A DNA stretch of 64,000 nucleotides. It comes from Burkholderia puraquae. GTDB taxonomy: Bacteria; Pseudomonadota; Gammaproteobacteria; Burkholderiales; Burkholderiaceae. The position numbers were made by a program, and so were the translations under genes. The DNA is taken from positions 370,062 to 434,061 of the forward strand of contig NZ_NBYX01000001.1 of the NCBI RefSeq assembly GCF_002099195.1, written 5' to 3'. This document shows positions 7,806 to 15,417 of this stretch, piece after piece (position 1 is the stretch's first letter; each line of letters opens with the position of its first letter). The notes beneath the pieces were generated by a model. It saw only the letters and a program-made list of their open reading frames with translations, did no database searches and was not told the DNA's origin.

Positions 7806-8999
7806 CTACCACCCGATCCGGTGCTTTTCCTCCGTCTCGCGATGCCGCCAGTCGTCGTCCGCGTGCAGGTACTGGCTCGTCGTCGTGAGCGACACGTGGC
7901 CGAGGTTGTCGCGCACGAGCCGCAGGTCGACGCGGCCGTCGGCCATGTGCGAGCCCGCGCTGTGGCGCAGCCAGTGCGCGGACGCCTGTTCGAGCACACG
8001 CGCCTGCTGTTCGCCGGCTTCGCCGTTCGCGCGCAGCCGGTCGGCTGCGTGCCGGAACACCTGCTTCACGATCCGGTGCAGCGCCGCGCGCGTGAGCGGC
8101 TTGCGCGCCTGGCCGACCGGCAGCACGAGCGGCGTGGGTTCGCCGTCGGACGGCAATGCAGGCAGGCCATGCGCACGCCGGTAGCGCGACAGCTCGGCCA
8201 TCATTTCGTCGGTGGCCGGCACGAGCCGCTGCCGGCCGCCTTTGCCCGTCACGTCGAGCCACCAGCGGTCGCGCCCGTCCGCGTCGCGCCGGCAGAAGAA
8301 CTGGCCCATCGTCGTGTCGGCCGCTTCGGTGATACGCAGCCCGCCGAGATACAGCAGCGTGAACAGCCAGCGCGCGCGATCCGCATGGAAGCGCGTACGC
8401 GCATCGTCGCGCGGCATCGCGGCGATCGCATCCTTGACCGACTGCCACAGCGGTTGCCCGAGATGGCGCGTGACGCGCGGCGCGGGCCGGCGCTGCCGCT
8501 GTCGCGACAACGCGAGCGGATTGCCGGCCAGGTAGCCGGCCTGCACGAGCCACGAAAACATCACGTTCAGGATCACCAATGCCTGCCGCTGGCTGGCCGC
8601 CGACAGCGGCCCGTAGAACGGCCGCCAGCGCGGATCGTCACGCGGATGCTTGCGCCCGCCGTTCGCGCACCACAGCTCGGCCGGCGCGGGCGCGAGCAGG
8701 AACTGCCGGTAGACGACCAGATCCTCGTGCGTGAGCGACGACAGCGGCTTGCCGCACGCGATCACGGCCCACAGCAGCAGGCGTTCGGCTTCCTTGCGAT
8801 AGTTCTGGAACGTGGTCGGCGTATCGACGAAGCGTGCGAGCCATGCGCGCACCGCGTCGAGGTCGTTGGTCGCGGCAATCTGCGGATGCACGCTGTTCGA
8901 ACGGTTGGTGCCCGTGCGTCCGTCGAGCGCGGCCGGCACGGTCAGCGCATCGATCGGCAGCGGGCGCAGCGCGGTGTCGGACGGAACGGATGAGGTCAT
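7806..8999 (-). CDS. Tyrosine recombinase / site-specific integrase
   Basis: A 397-residue protein with an N-terminal SAM-like DNA-binding domain (about 45-165) and a C-terminal catalytic domain. The catalytic set is visible: Arg222 (GGLRITE), Lys253 (TGKGGR), His342-x-x-Arg345 (AHWLRHSAG), His368 (LGHVSLTTT) and the nucleophile Tyr377. It therefore looks active. There is no excisionase, phage gene, tRNA or visible attachment repeat beside it, so it is either a resident chromosomal recombinase or the last survivor of an element. A frameshifted regulator remnant lies directly upstream. Confidence 0.85.
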   Translation of the reverse strand: MTSSVPSDTALRPLPIDALTVPAALDGRTGTNRSNSVHPQIAATNDLDAVRAWLARFVDTPTTFQNYRKEAERLLLWAVIACGKPLSSLTHEDLVVYRQFLLAPAPAELWCANGGRKHPRDDPRWRPFYGPLSAASQRQALVILNVMFSWLVQAGYLAGNPLALSRQRQRRPAPRVTRHLGQPLWQSVKDAIAAMPRDDARTRFHADRARWLFTLLYLGGLRITEAADTTMGQFFCRRDADGRDRWWLDVTGKGGRQRLVPATDEMMAELSRYRRAHGLPALPSDGEPTPLVLPVGQARKPLTRAALHRIVKQVFRHAADRLRANGEAGEQQARVLEQASAHWLRHSAGSHMADGRVDLRLVRDNLGHVSLTTTSQYLHADDDWRHRETEEKHRIGW

Positions 9000-9138
9000 G
9001 TGAAGCGGGGTGCGCTGCGCGGATCGTACGCGTGGAGCCGGGCGGACGAACGGAGCGCGACCAGGCAGATCGGGAAGCGCCGATGGTACACGATCACGAT
9101 GCGGTGAATTCGCCGTCGTGACGACGGCAATGCGGACC

Positions 9139-9307
9139 TCACCCCGGCGACAGCACGCTGTTCAGCACCATCCGGACGAGCGTCGCCCGCCCCGTGACAC
9201 CCGTCTTCGAAAAAATCGCGCGCAGGTGCGAGCGCGGGGTTCTTGCTGATGGCGAGCTCGTCGGCCGCTTCCTCGAGCATCTGACCGTTGACGAACGCGA
9301 TGCGCGC
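9139..9307 (-). pseudogene. Frameshifted LuxR-type helix-turn-helix remnant
   Basis: The reverse strand encodes the end of a LuxR-family DNA-binding domain in two frames. The upstream part reads AFVNGQMLEEAADELAISKN; after a shift at about 9240-9250 the next frame reads RSHLRAIFSKTGVTGRATLV followed by RMVLNSVLSPG and a stop at 9141-9139. Joined, these give the usual HTH order (ADEL-IS---T--SHLR-IF-K-G---R--LV). The N-terminal sensor part is missing. This is a decayed regulator next to the recombinase, with no evidence of activity. Confidence 0.65.
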
Positions 9308-9452
9308 GGCCGAACCGGATCACGGTAACGTACCGGCTCGCGCGCGACGTCCCACGAATGAACGTGGCGGATCGCATTCTGTAAGCTATTTGTGAACTTT
9401 CCTGCCGTGCGGGTTTCTAATCGGCCCTCCAACGCTTCCTGAGGAACACCCG

Positions 9453-9833
9453 ATGATTCGCCAATCCAGAACGCTGCTCGGCGCGGCCGTCATTGCCGGC
9501 AGCACGCTCCTCGCCGGATGCCAGACCGACGCAGTCGCCACGGCGCCGAACGCAGTGCGTCCGGCCGATGCCAAGCCGGTGACCAGGACCGTCTATGTCG
9601 CACCGCAATCCGCGCGCTGCACGGGCGTCGCGCCGATGGAATGCCTGCAGGTGCGCAACGGCCCGAACGAGCCGTGGAGCCTGTGGTACGCGGGCATCGA
9701 AGGCTTCGCGTACCAGCCCGGTTACCTGTACACGCTCGAAATCGACGAATACCGCGTCGCGCAGCCGCCGGCCGACGGATCCTCGATCCGCTGGGTGCTC
9801 AAGCGCGTTGTGGAGCGGCGGCAGGCGAACTGA
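9453..9833 (+). CDS. DUF4377 lipoprotein
   Basis: A 126-residue lipoprotein with lipobox LAGC (Cys23). Its mature part matches the DUF4377 pattern: RTVYVAPQSARCTGVAPMEC, LQVRNGPNEPWSLWYAGIEG, FAYQPGYLYTLEIDE and a late RWVLKRVVERR. Related domains occur in META/HslJ-type envelope proteins. The role is unknown. It is convergent with the MFS exporter, with only 9 bases between the stops. Confidence 0.75.
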   Translation: MIRQSRTLLGAAVIAGSTLLAGCQTDAVATAPNAVRPADAKPVTRTVYVAPQSARCTGVAPMECLQVRNGPNEPWSLWYAGIEGFAYQPGYLYTLEIDEYRVAQPPADGSSIRWVLKRVVERRQAN

Positions 9834-9842
9834 CGGCCGCGC

Positions 9843-11231
9843 TCACGCGGACGGGCGCGCGGCCGCACCGGCCGGCGGCGCGGCCGTATCGATCCGCCGG
9901 AACACGACGGACGACAGCAGCGTCACCGCACCCATGCACGCGAAAGACAGCATGAACCCGTGCGCCATCGAGCCCCGATAGGCGGCAAACAGGTTGACGA
10001 GGCCGCCGCCGATCGACACGCCGAGCCCCATCGCCAGCATCTGCATCATTGTGAACAGGCTGTTGCCGCTGCCGGCATCGGCATGCGACAGCCCCTTGAG
10101 CGTCACGCCGTTCATCGCCGCGAACTGCATCGAGTTCGCGGCGCCGAACACGATCAGCAGCACGCCTTCCAGCACCGGCGCGGGCCGCGCCGACACCAGC
10201 GCGAACCCCGCGATCGCGCACCCGACGATCCCCGTGTTCACGACCAGGAACGCCGCGTAGCCGAAGCGCTTCACGAGCGGCGCGATCCAGCGTTTCGCGA
10301 TGACGCCTGCGATCGCCGCCGGCAGCATCATCAGCCCCGACTGCAGCGGCGTGTAGCCGAGCTGCACCTGCATCAGCAGCGGCAGCATGAACGGCACCGA
10401 GCTCGTGCCGATCCGGCACAGCAGGTTGCCGAGCAGCCCCGAACCGAAGTTCGGCTCGCGGAACAGCCCGAGCCGGAACAGCGGCTGTGCGCGCCGCCGC
10501 GCGTGCGGCAGGTACGCCAGCGCGCTTGCCAGGCCGAGTACGGCGAGCCCGGCCGCCCACGCGGTGCGATGCGCGGGCATCGGCGGGTCGATCGCGAGCG
10601 ACAGCGCGATCATCGCGACCGACAGCAGCGTACAGCCGACGAAGTCGAACGGCGGCGGCTGTTGCGCCTGGTCGTGCGGCAGGTAGCGCTGCACGGCGAG
10701 GAAGCCGACCACGCCGACCGGCACGTTGACGATGAACACCCAGTGCCACGAAATCGCCTGCGTGAGCCAGCCGCCGAGCGTCGGCCCGACGATCGGGCCG
10801 AGCTGGCCGGCGATCGACACGAACGCGATCGCCGCGACGTACTGTTCGCCCGGCACGCGGCGCAGCACGGCGAGCCGCCCGATCGGCAGCAGCATCGAGC
10901 CGCCGATACCCTGCAGCGCGCGCGCGGCGACGAGCTGGCCGAGCGTATGCGACGCCGCGCAGCCGATCGAGGCAAGCACGAACACGAGAATCGCGAGCGA
11001 GAACACGCGGCGCGTGCCGAACCGGTCGGCCAGCCAGCCGGACGCCGGCGTGAGCATCGCCATCGTCAGCGTGTAGACGACCACGACGGGCTGCATTGCG
11101 AGCGGCGACGCGTGCAGGCTTTGCGCGATCGAAGGCAGGGCGGTGTTGACGATCGTCGTGTCGAGCGACTGCATGAAGAACGCAGCGGCGACGATCCAGA
11201 GCAGTGCGGAGTGTGTGGGTTCCCGGGACAT
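9843..11231 (-). CDS. mdtD: MFS drug exporter, DHA2 family, MdtD-like
   Basis: A 462-residue transporter with about 14 membrane segments. It follows E. coli MdtD closely in its start (LWIVAAAFFMQSLDTTIVNT ALPS), in motif A (GWLADRFGTRR) and in the motif-C region (GPIVGPTLGGWL). Such pumps use proton motive force to export hydrophobic compounds from the cytoplasm. It is divergent from the LysR gene at 11390, across a 158-base gap that holds a palindrome, so LysR control is likely. E. coli MdtD belongs to an RND operon, but no RND drug pump is adjacent here. The substrate cannot be told from sequence. Confidence 0.8.
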   Translation of the reverse strand: MSREPTHSALLWIVAAAFFMQSLDTTIVNTALPSIAQSLHASPLAMQPVVVVYTLTMAMLTPASGWLADRFGTRRVFSLAILVFVLASIGCAASHTLGQLVAARALQGIGGSMLLPIGRLAVLRRVPGEQYVAAIAFVSIAGQLGPIVGPTLGGWLTQAISWHWVFIVNVPVGVVGFLAVQRYLPHDQAQQPPPFDFVGCTLLSVAMIALSLAIDPPMPAHRTAWAAGLAVLGLASALAYLPHARRRAQPLFRLGLFREPNFGSGLLGNLLCRIGTSSVPFMLPLLMQVQLGYTPLQSGLMMLPAAIAGVIAKRWIAPLVKRFGYAAFLVVNTGIVGCAIAGFALVSARPAPVLEGVLLIVFGAANSMQFAAMNGVTLKGLSHADAGSGNSLFTMMQMLAMGLGVSIGGGLVNLFAAYRGSMAHGFMLSFACMGAVTLLSSVVFRRIDTAAPPAGAAARPSA

Positions 11232-11359
11232 GGCGAAATCGGTGGTGCAAAGGCCGGCGCGGGCGGCGCCGTTGCGCGGTCGCGCGGCGCCTGCCGATTC
11301 TCAAGCGCACGATGGTACCGATTCCGATGGTCATCGGGAAGCCGCCTCAAGGCGTTGAC

Positions 11360-11382
11360 TGTCATCGGCAACGTCGATGACA
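11360..11382. promoter_or_regulatory. LysR-type operator palindrome
   Basis: The sequence TGTCATCG-N7-CGATGACA is a perfect 8-base inverted repeat and fits the T-N11-A LysR box. It ends 7 bases before the LysR start codon at 11390 and lies 129 bases from the divergent exporter start. It is probably bound by the adjacent LysR protein for self-repression and control of the exporter. Confidence 0.6.
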
Positions 11383-11389
11383 ATGCGGG

Positions 11390-12250
11390 ATGCTCAATCC
11401 CGTCTGGCTCAAGACGTTCGCGACCGTCACGAACTGCCGCAGCTTCACCGAAGCGGGCCGGCAGCTCGGGCTCAACCAGTCGAGCGTCAGCGAACACATC
11501 CGGCGCCTCGAGGAGAGCGTCGGCCGGCGGCTGTTCGTGCGCGATACGCATTCGATCGCGATGACGGCCGACGGCGAGGCGCTGCTCGTGCACGCGAACG
11601 TGATCCTGCAGGCGCTGAACCGCGCGGAATCGCAGTTCCGCAAGCCGCGGCTGCAGGGGCTGGTACGGCTCGGCGCGCCGGACGATCTTGCGCTCGTCGC
11701 GCTGCCGGATGTGCTCGCCGGGTTTCGCGCTGCGCACCCGGACGTCGCCCTGGAGATCACCACCGGCATGACGAGCCGGCTCTGCGAAGGGCTGGACGCG
11801 GGCGCGCTCGACCTGATGATCGGCAAGCGGCGGCTCGGCGAGCGGCGCGGCACGCCGCTCTTGCGCACGCGGCTCGAATGGGTCGCGCGGCCCGGCACCG
11901 TCGTCGATCCGGAGCGGCCGCTGCCGCTCGTGCTGGTCGCCGAGCCGAGCGTCACGCGCTCGATCGTCCTGAACGCGCTTGCGGAGAAGGGGATCGGCTG
12001 GGAAGTCGTGTGTTCGAGCAGCAGCCAGCCGGGCTGCATCGCGGCCGCGCGCGCCGGGCTCGGCCTGACCGCGACGTCGCACTATCTGTCGACGCGCGGG
12101 CTTGCGCCGCTGGTCAATGGCGGCGCGCTGCCCGTGCTGCCCGACATCGAGTTCATCGCGCTGGCCGCGAAGCGGCTCAGCCAGCCAGCGCGCACGCTGC
12201 TCGAATTGCTGGAAGCGAGCGACCTGAGCACGCCGGGCGCGGATGCGTAA
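11390..12250 (+). CDS. LysR-family transcriptional regulator
   Basis: A 286-residue LysR regulator. The winged HTH is clear in residues 1-62 (WLKTFATVTNCRSFTEAGRQ, then LGLNQSSVSEHIRRLEESVG and RRLFVRDT). The effector domain follows from about residue 92 (VRLGAPDDLALVALPDVLAG) and is of periplasmic-binding-protein type. It probably regulates the divergent MdtD-like exporter and itself through the palindrome just upstream. No effector can be predicted. It sits upstream of the steroid locus but is separated from it by a convergent gene, so a role in steroid control is not supported. Confidence 0.85.
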   Translation: MLNPVWLKTFATVTNCRSFTEAGRQLGLNQSSVSEHIRRLEESVGRRLFVRDTHSIAMTADGEALLVHANVILQALNRAESQFRKPRLQGLVRLGAPDDLALVALPDVLAGFRAAHPDVALEITTGMTSRLCEGLDAGALDLMIGKRRLGERRGTPLLRTRLEWVARPGTVVDPERPLPLVLVAEPSVTRSIVLNALAEKGIGWEVVCSSSSQPGCIAAARAGLGLTATSHYLSTRGLAPLVNGGALPVLPDIEFIALAAKRLSQPARTLLELLEASDLSTPGADA

Positions 12251-12256
12251 CTGGCT

Positions 12257-12296
12257 CGCCGCGCGGGCGGCACCCGCATCCAGCACCCGCGCGGCG
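12257..12296. terminator. Hairpin between convergent genes (bidirectional terminator candidate)
   Basis: An 11-base perfect inverted repeat (CGCCGCGCGGG / CCCGCGCGGCG) with an 18-base loop fills the 51-base gap between the LysR stop and the stop of the convergent VOC gene. There is no T-run on either strand, so it is a weak intrinsic terminator at best. Confidence 0.4.
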
Positions 12297-12301
12297 CGCT
12301 G

Positions 12302-12652
12302 TCACGCGGCCCGTTTCTGCGAAATCACGAGCAGCGCACCGTTCTTGTCCTCCAGCACTGCGCGGTATTCGTGCGGCCCGGCCTGCACGGGCACGCGCAC
12401 CGACGCGCCGGCCTTCACGACCCGCGCCATCGCCGCATACAGGTCGTCGTCCTCGTCGACGCGCAGCGTGAGCGCCGCGCGCTCGACGATCTGCTCGTCG
12501 CCCGCGACCAGCGCGATCGTCAGCGGGCCGCCGTCGAGCGCGCAATAGCGGTCGCCGTCGCGGAACTTCACGTTCAGGCCCAGCCCGTCGACGAACAGCG
12601 GCAGCGCCGTGTCGATGTCGTCGACCGGATACAGCAGCATCGATACCTTCAT
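12302..12652 (-). CDS. VOC (glyoxalase/bleomycin-resistance) family protein
   Basis: A 116-residue single-domain VOC protein with the beta-alpha-beta-beta-beta pattern: MKVSMLLYPVDDIDTALPLF, then LGLNVKFRDGDRYCALDGG, a linker, and the second module ALTLRVDEDDDLYAAMARVV ending in VLEDKNGALLVISQK. Canonical metal ligands His/Glu are largely missing, so it may bind a small molecule rather than catalyse. It points away from the steroid operon that starts at 12911. Function unknown. Confidence 0.75.
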   Translation of the reverse strand: MKVSMLLYPVDDIDTALPLFVDGLGLNVKFRDGDRYCALDGGPLTIALVAGDEQIVERAALTLRVDEDDDLYAAMARVVKAGASVRVPVQAGPHEYRAVLEDKNGALLVISQKRAA

Positions 12653-12910
12653 TCCCTCTCTCCCTTGTCGTTGGTCGGCGAGCGCAACGTGCCGCCGTTC
12701 GATGCTAGCGCGCCGTTCGCGCGCTCACGCAGTCCGATCGGATGACGGTGAAACCCCTCTGTCCCCGCAGGCGCGCCGGTACTCCGAACAGACGATGCCC
12801 GCGTCCGTCCGCGCGCCGACACTCCCAATCGTGGACCGTCGCGCTTCGTCCGTATCGTGCGGGCGGGCTGCACGACCCGGACTCGTCCAACATACATGGA
12901 GACGCACGCA

Positions 12911-14050
12911 ATGAAGTTTTCCCTCATCTACGAAGCCCAGACTACCGACGCATCGCGCGAGGGCGACCACCGGGTATTCAAGGAGACGGTCGAACAGGCG
13001 CTGCTCGCCGAGCAGGTCGGCTTCGACACGATCTGGTGCGTGGAGCACACGTCGCTGACCAACTATGCGCACATGAGCGCGCCGGAAACCTTCCTTGCGT
13101 ACCTGGCCGGCCGCACGACGCGCATCGGCCTCGGCCACGGCGTCGTGTGCCTGCCGCCCGCGATGAACCACCCGATCAAGGTCGCCGAGCGCGTCGCGCT
13201 GCTCGACATCCTGTCCGGCGGCCGTGTGCATTTCGGCGTCGGCAAGGGCGGCAGCCAGCAGGAAGCCGGCGCGTTCGGCTACGACCTCAACGAACTGCAG
13301 CCGATGATCGACGAATCGATGTACCTCGTGCCGAAGATGTTCGTGCAGGACGAGATCGAGCACGACGGCAAGTACATCAAGATTCCAAAGCGCCCGATCC
13401 ACCCGAAGCCGTTCCAGGATCCGCACCCGCCGATGTACCTCGCGTGCACCAACACCGACGCGCTGCTGCGTGCCGGCCAGCGCGGGATGGGCGCGCTGGT
13501 GCTCGGTTTCGGCGGCCCGGACGAAGTCGCGAAGAAGAACGCCGTGTATCGCGAAGCCTGGGCGAACCGCAAGCCGGAAGACCAGGTCGGCTTCCGCCCG
13601 ACCCAGCACCTCGCGGCACTGTGCCCGACGGTCGTGATGGCCGACGGCCAGGCCGCCCGCAAGATCGGCATCCGCGGCCAGCGCTATTTCATGGAATCGC
13701 TCGCGTACTGGTACACGGGCGGCGAGCGTCCGGACCCGGCGAAGTGGGGCGACGATCTCGTGCAGGCCGAGAGCGGCGAGATGGTGATCCGCTCGCGCTT
13801 TGCATCGGAGGAAGTCGTCGTGAACTTCGCCGATCCGGCGCTCGCGATGATGAACCCGAACCACGCGTACGGCACGGTGGACGATTGCATCGGCTATGTC
13901 GGCCGCCTGCAGGAAGCGGGCGTCGACGAAGTGCTGTTCCTGTGCCAGATGGGCACGGTGCCGCATGAAGCGCAGATGGAGACGATCCGCAACATCGGCG
14001 AACACGTGATCCCGTTCTTCAACAACGAGAAGGCGCGCGCCTGCGCGTGA
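12911..14050 (+). CDS. LLM-class (luciferase-like) flavin-dependent monooxygenase
   Basis: A 379-residue luciferase-like TIM-barrel protein (FYLVEHTS-type start EQVGFDTIWCVEHTSLTNYA, then RIGLGHGVVCLPPAMNHPIK and VAERVALLDILSGGRVHFGV). Members use FMNH2 or F420H2; with a flavin reductase (hsaB) four genes downstream, FMNH2 is the likely cofactor. It is the first gene of the first steroid operon, yet no such enzyme is part of the textbook ring pathway. It might oxidise a steroid intermediate (for instance in a Baeyer-Villiger or hydroxylation step) but this is inference. The ATG at 12911 is taken because GGAG lies 9 bases upstream; two earlier ATGs are in frame. Confidence 0.85.
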   Translation: MKFSLIYEAQTTDASREGDHRVFKETVEQALLAEQVGFDTIWCVEHTSLTNYAHMSAPETFLAYLAGRTTRIGLGHGVVCLPPAMNHPIKVAERVALLDILSGGRVHFGVGKGGSQQEAGAFGYDLNELQPMIDESMYLVPKMFVQDEIEHDGKYIKIPKRPIHPKPFQDPHPPMYLACTNTDALLRAGQRGMGALVLGFGGPDEVAKKNAVYREAWANRKPEDQVGFRPTQHLAALCPTVVMADGQAARKIGIRGQRYFMESLAYWYTGGERPDPAKWGDDLVQAESGEMVIRSRFASEEVVVNFADPALAMMNPNHAYGTVDDCIGYVGRLQEAGVDEVLFLCQMGTVPHEAQMETIRNIGEHVIPFFNNEKARACA

Positions 14051-14213
14051 TGCACCGGGCCGCGCCCGTCGTCCGGTCGGACGATGCGGCGCGGTCGCGC
14101 GAAGCCGACCATCGACGATGGCGAGCATCGCCCGCGGCCAGGCCGCGCCGAACAACTTTGAACGAGAGCGGGGCAGGCGCCGCGGCGCATCACCCGCTTC
14201 ACAGGAGACATTC

Positions 14214-15407
14214 GTGCATCGCGACAACGATTCGAACGCACTGGCCGCCACGCTGATCGCCCGGGCCGAGGCGCTGGCGCCGACGCTGGCCGGCCGCGCC
14301 GCGCAGGCGGAAGCGCAGGGCCGCATCCCGGCCGAGACGATCGCCGACATGCAGGCCGCGGGCTTCTTCAAGGTGCTGCAGCCGAAACGCTACGGCGGCT
14401 ACGAGCTCGATCCGCAGGCCTTCTTCGACATCCAGATGGCGCTTGCGCGCGGCTGCATGTCGACGGCGTGGGTGTATGGCGTCGTCGGCGTGCACAACTG
14501 GCAGCTCGCGCTGTTCGACGAACGCGCGCAGCAGGACGTGTGGGGCAAGGACCCGGCGACGCTGATTGCGTCGACCTACATGCCGGTCGGCCGCGTGAGC
14601 CCGGTCGACGGCGGTTTTCGCCTGTCGGGCCACTGGAAGTTCTCGAGCGGCAGCGAACTGTGCGAATGGGTGTTCCTCGGCGCATTGGTGCCGCCGGCCG
14701 AAGCCGGCCAGCCGCCCGAATACCGCACCTTCCTGCTGCCGAAATCCGATTACCGGATTCAGCAGGACTGGGACGTGCTCGGCCTGCGCGCGACGGGCAG
14801 CCACGACATCGTCGTCGACGACGTGTTCGTGCCCGCATACCGCACGCACAAGGCAATCGACGGGATGATGGGCACGAGCCCGGGCCTCGCCGTCAACGAC
14901 GCGCCGCTGTTCAAGCTGCCGTTCGCGCAGATCTTCGTGCGTGCCGTGTGCACGTCGTGCATCGGTGCGCTGCAGGGGGCGCTCGACGATTTCACCGGTT
15001 ATGCGGCCACGCGCGTGTCGGCCAACAGCGGCGCGAAGACGACCGACGATCCGGGCGCGCAGAACGCGTGCGCGAACGCGGCCGTCGCGATCGACGAGAT
15101 GAAAGTGCTGCTCAAGCGCAATTTCGCGGAACTGATGGCGTCGGTCACCGGCGGCCCGGCCGTGTCGATCGAGCGCCGCGTGCATTTCCGCTACCAGTCC
15201 GCCCAGGTCGCCGAACGCTGCGCGCAGGCCGCGAACGCGCTGCTGCGCTACGCGGGCGGCAACGGCATCTATCACCGCAACCCGCTGGTGCGCCGCTTCC
15301 TCGACCTGCATGCGGCCCGTGCGCACTACGCGAACAACGTGGACCGTTTCGGCCAGAACCTCGGCGCCGTGATGCTCGGCCGCGAGAACACCGACTTCTT
15401 CATTTGA
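14214..15407 (+). CDS. hsaA: 3-HSA hydroxylase, oxygenase component (HsaA-type)
   Basis: A 397-residue flavin-dependent monooxygenase of the acyl-CoA-dehydrogenase fold (group D). It aligns in plan with HsaA/TesA2: GFFKVLQPKRYGGYELDPQA, FDIQMALARGCMSTAWVYGV, then the GHWKFSSGSELCEWVFLGAL strand, LGLRATGSHDIVVDDVFVP and a C-terminal MLGRENTDFF. HsaA, with FMNH2 from HsaB, hydroxylates the 9,10-secosteroid phenol 3-HSA at C4 to give the catechol 3,4-DHSA. The start is a GTG at 14214, with AGGAG 6 bases upstream; no ATG fits. The kstD gene follows 10 bases later and the reductase hsaB after that. Confidence 0.88.
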   Translation: MHRDNDSNALAATLIARAEALAPTLAGRAAQAEAQGRIPAETIADMQAAGFFKVLQPKRYGGYELDPQAFFDIQMALARGCMSTAWVYGVVGVHNWQLALFDERAQQDVWGKDPATLIASTYMPVGRVSPVDGGFRLSGHWKFSSGSELCEWVFLGALVPPAEAGQPPEYRTFLLPKSDYRIQQDWDVLGLRATGSHDIVVDDVFVPAYRTHKAIDGMMGTSPGLAVNDAPLFKLPFAQIFVRAVCTSCIGALQGALDDFTGYAATRVSANSGAKTTDDPGAQNACANAAVAIDEMKVLLKRNFAELMASVTGGPAVSIERRVHFRYQSAQVAERCAQAANALLRYAGGNGIYHRNPLVRRFLDLHAARAHYANNVDRFGQNLGAVMLGRENTDFFI

Positions 15408-15417
15408 CGAGGCCGCG

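Noticed and set aside
7806..8999. Phage or integrative element around the recombinase
   Set aside because: No phage genes, attachment repeats, tRNA or excisionase are visible near it.
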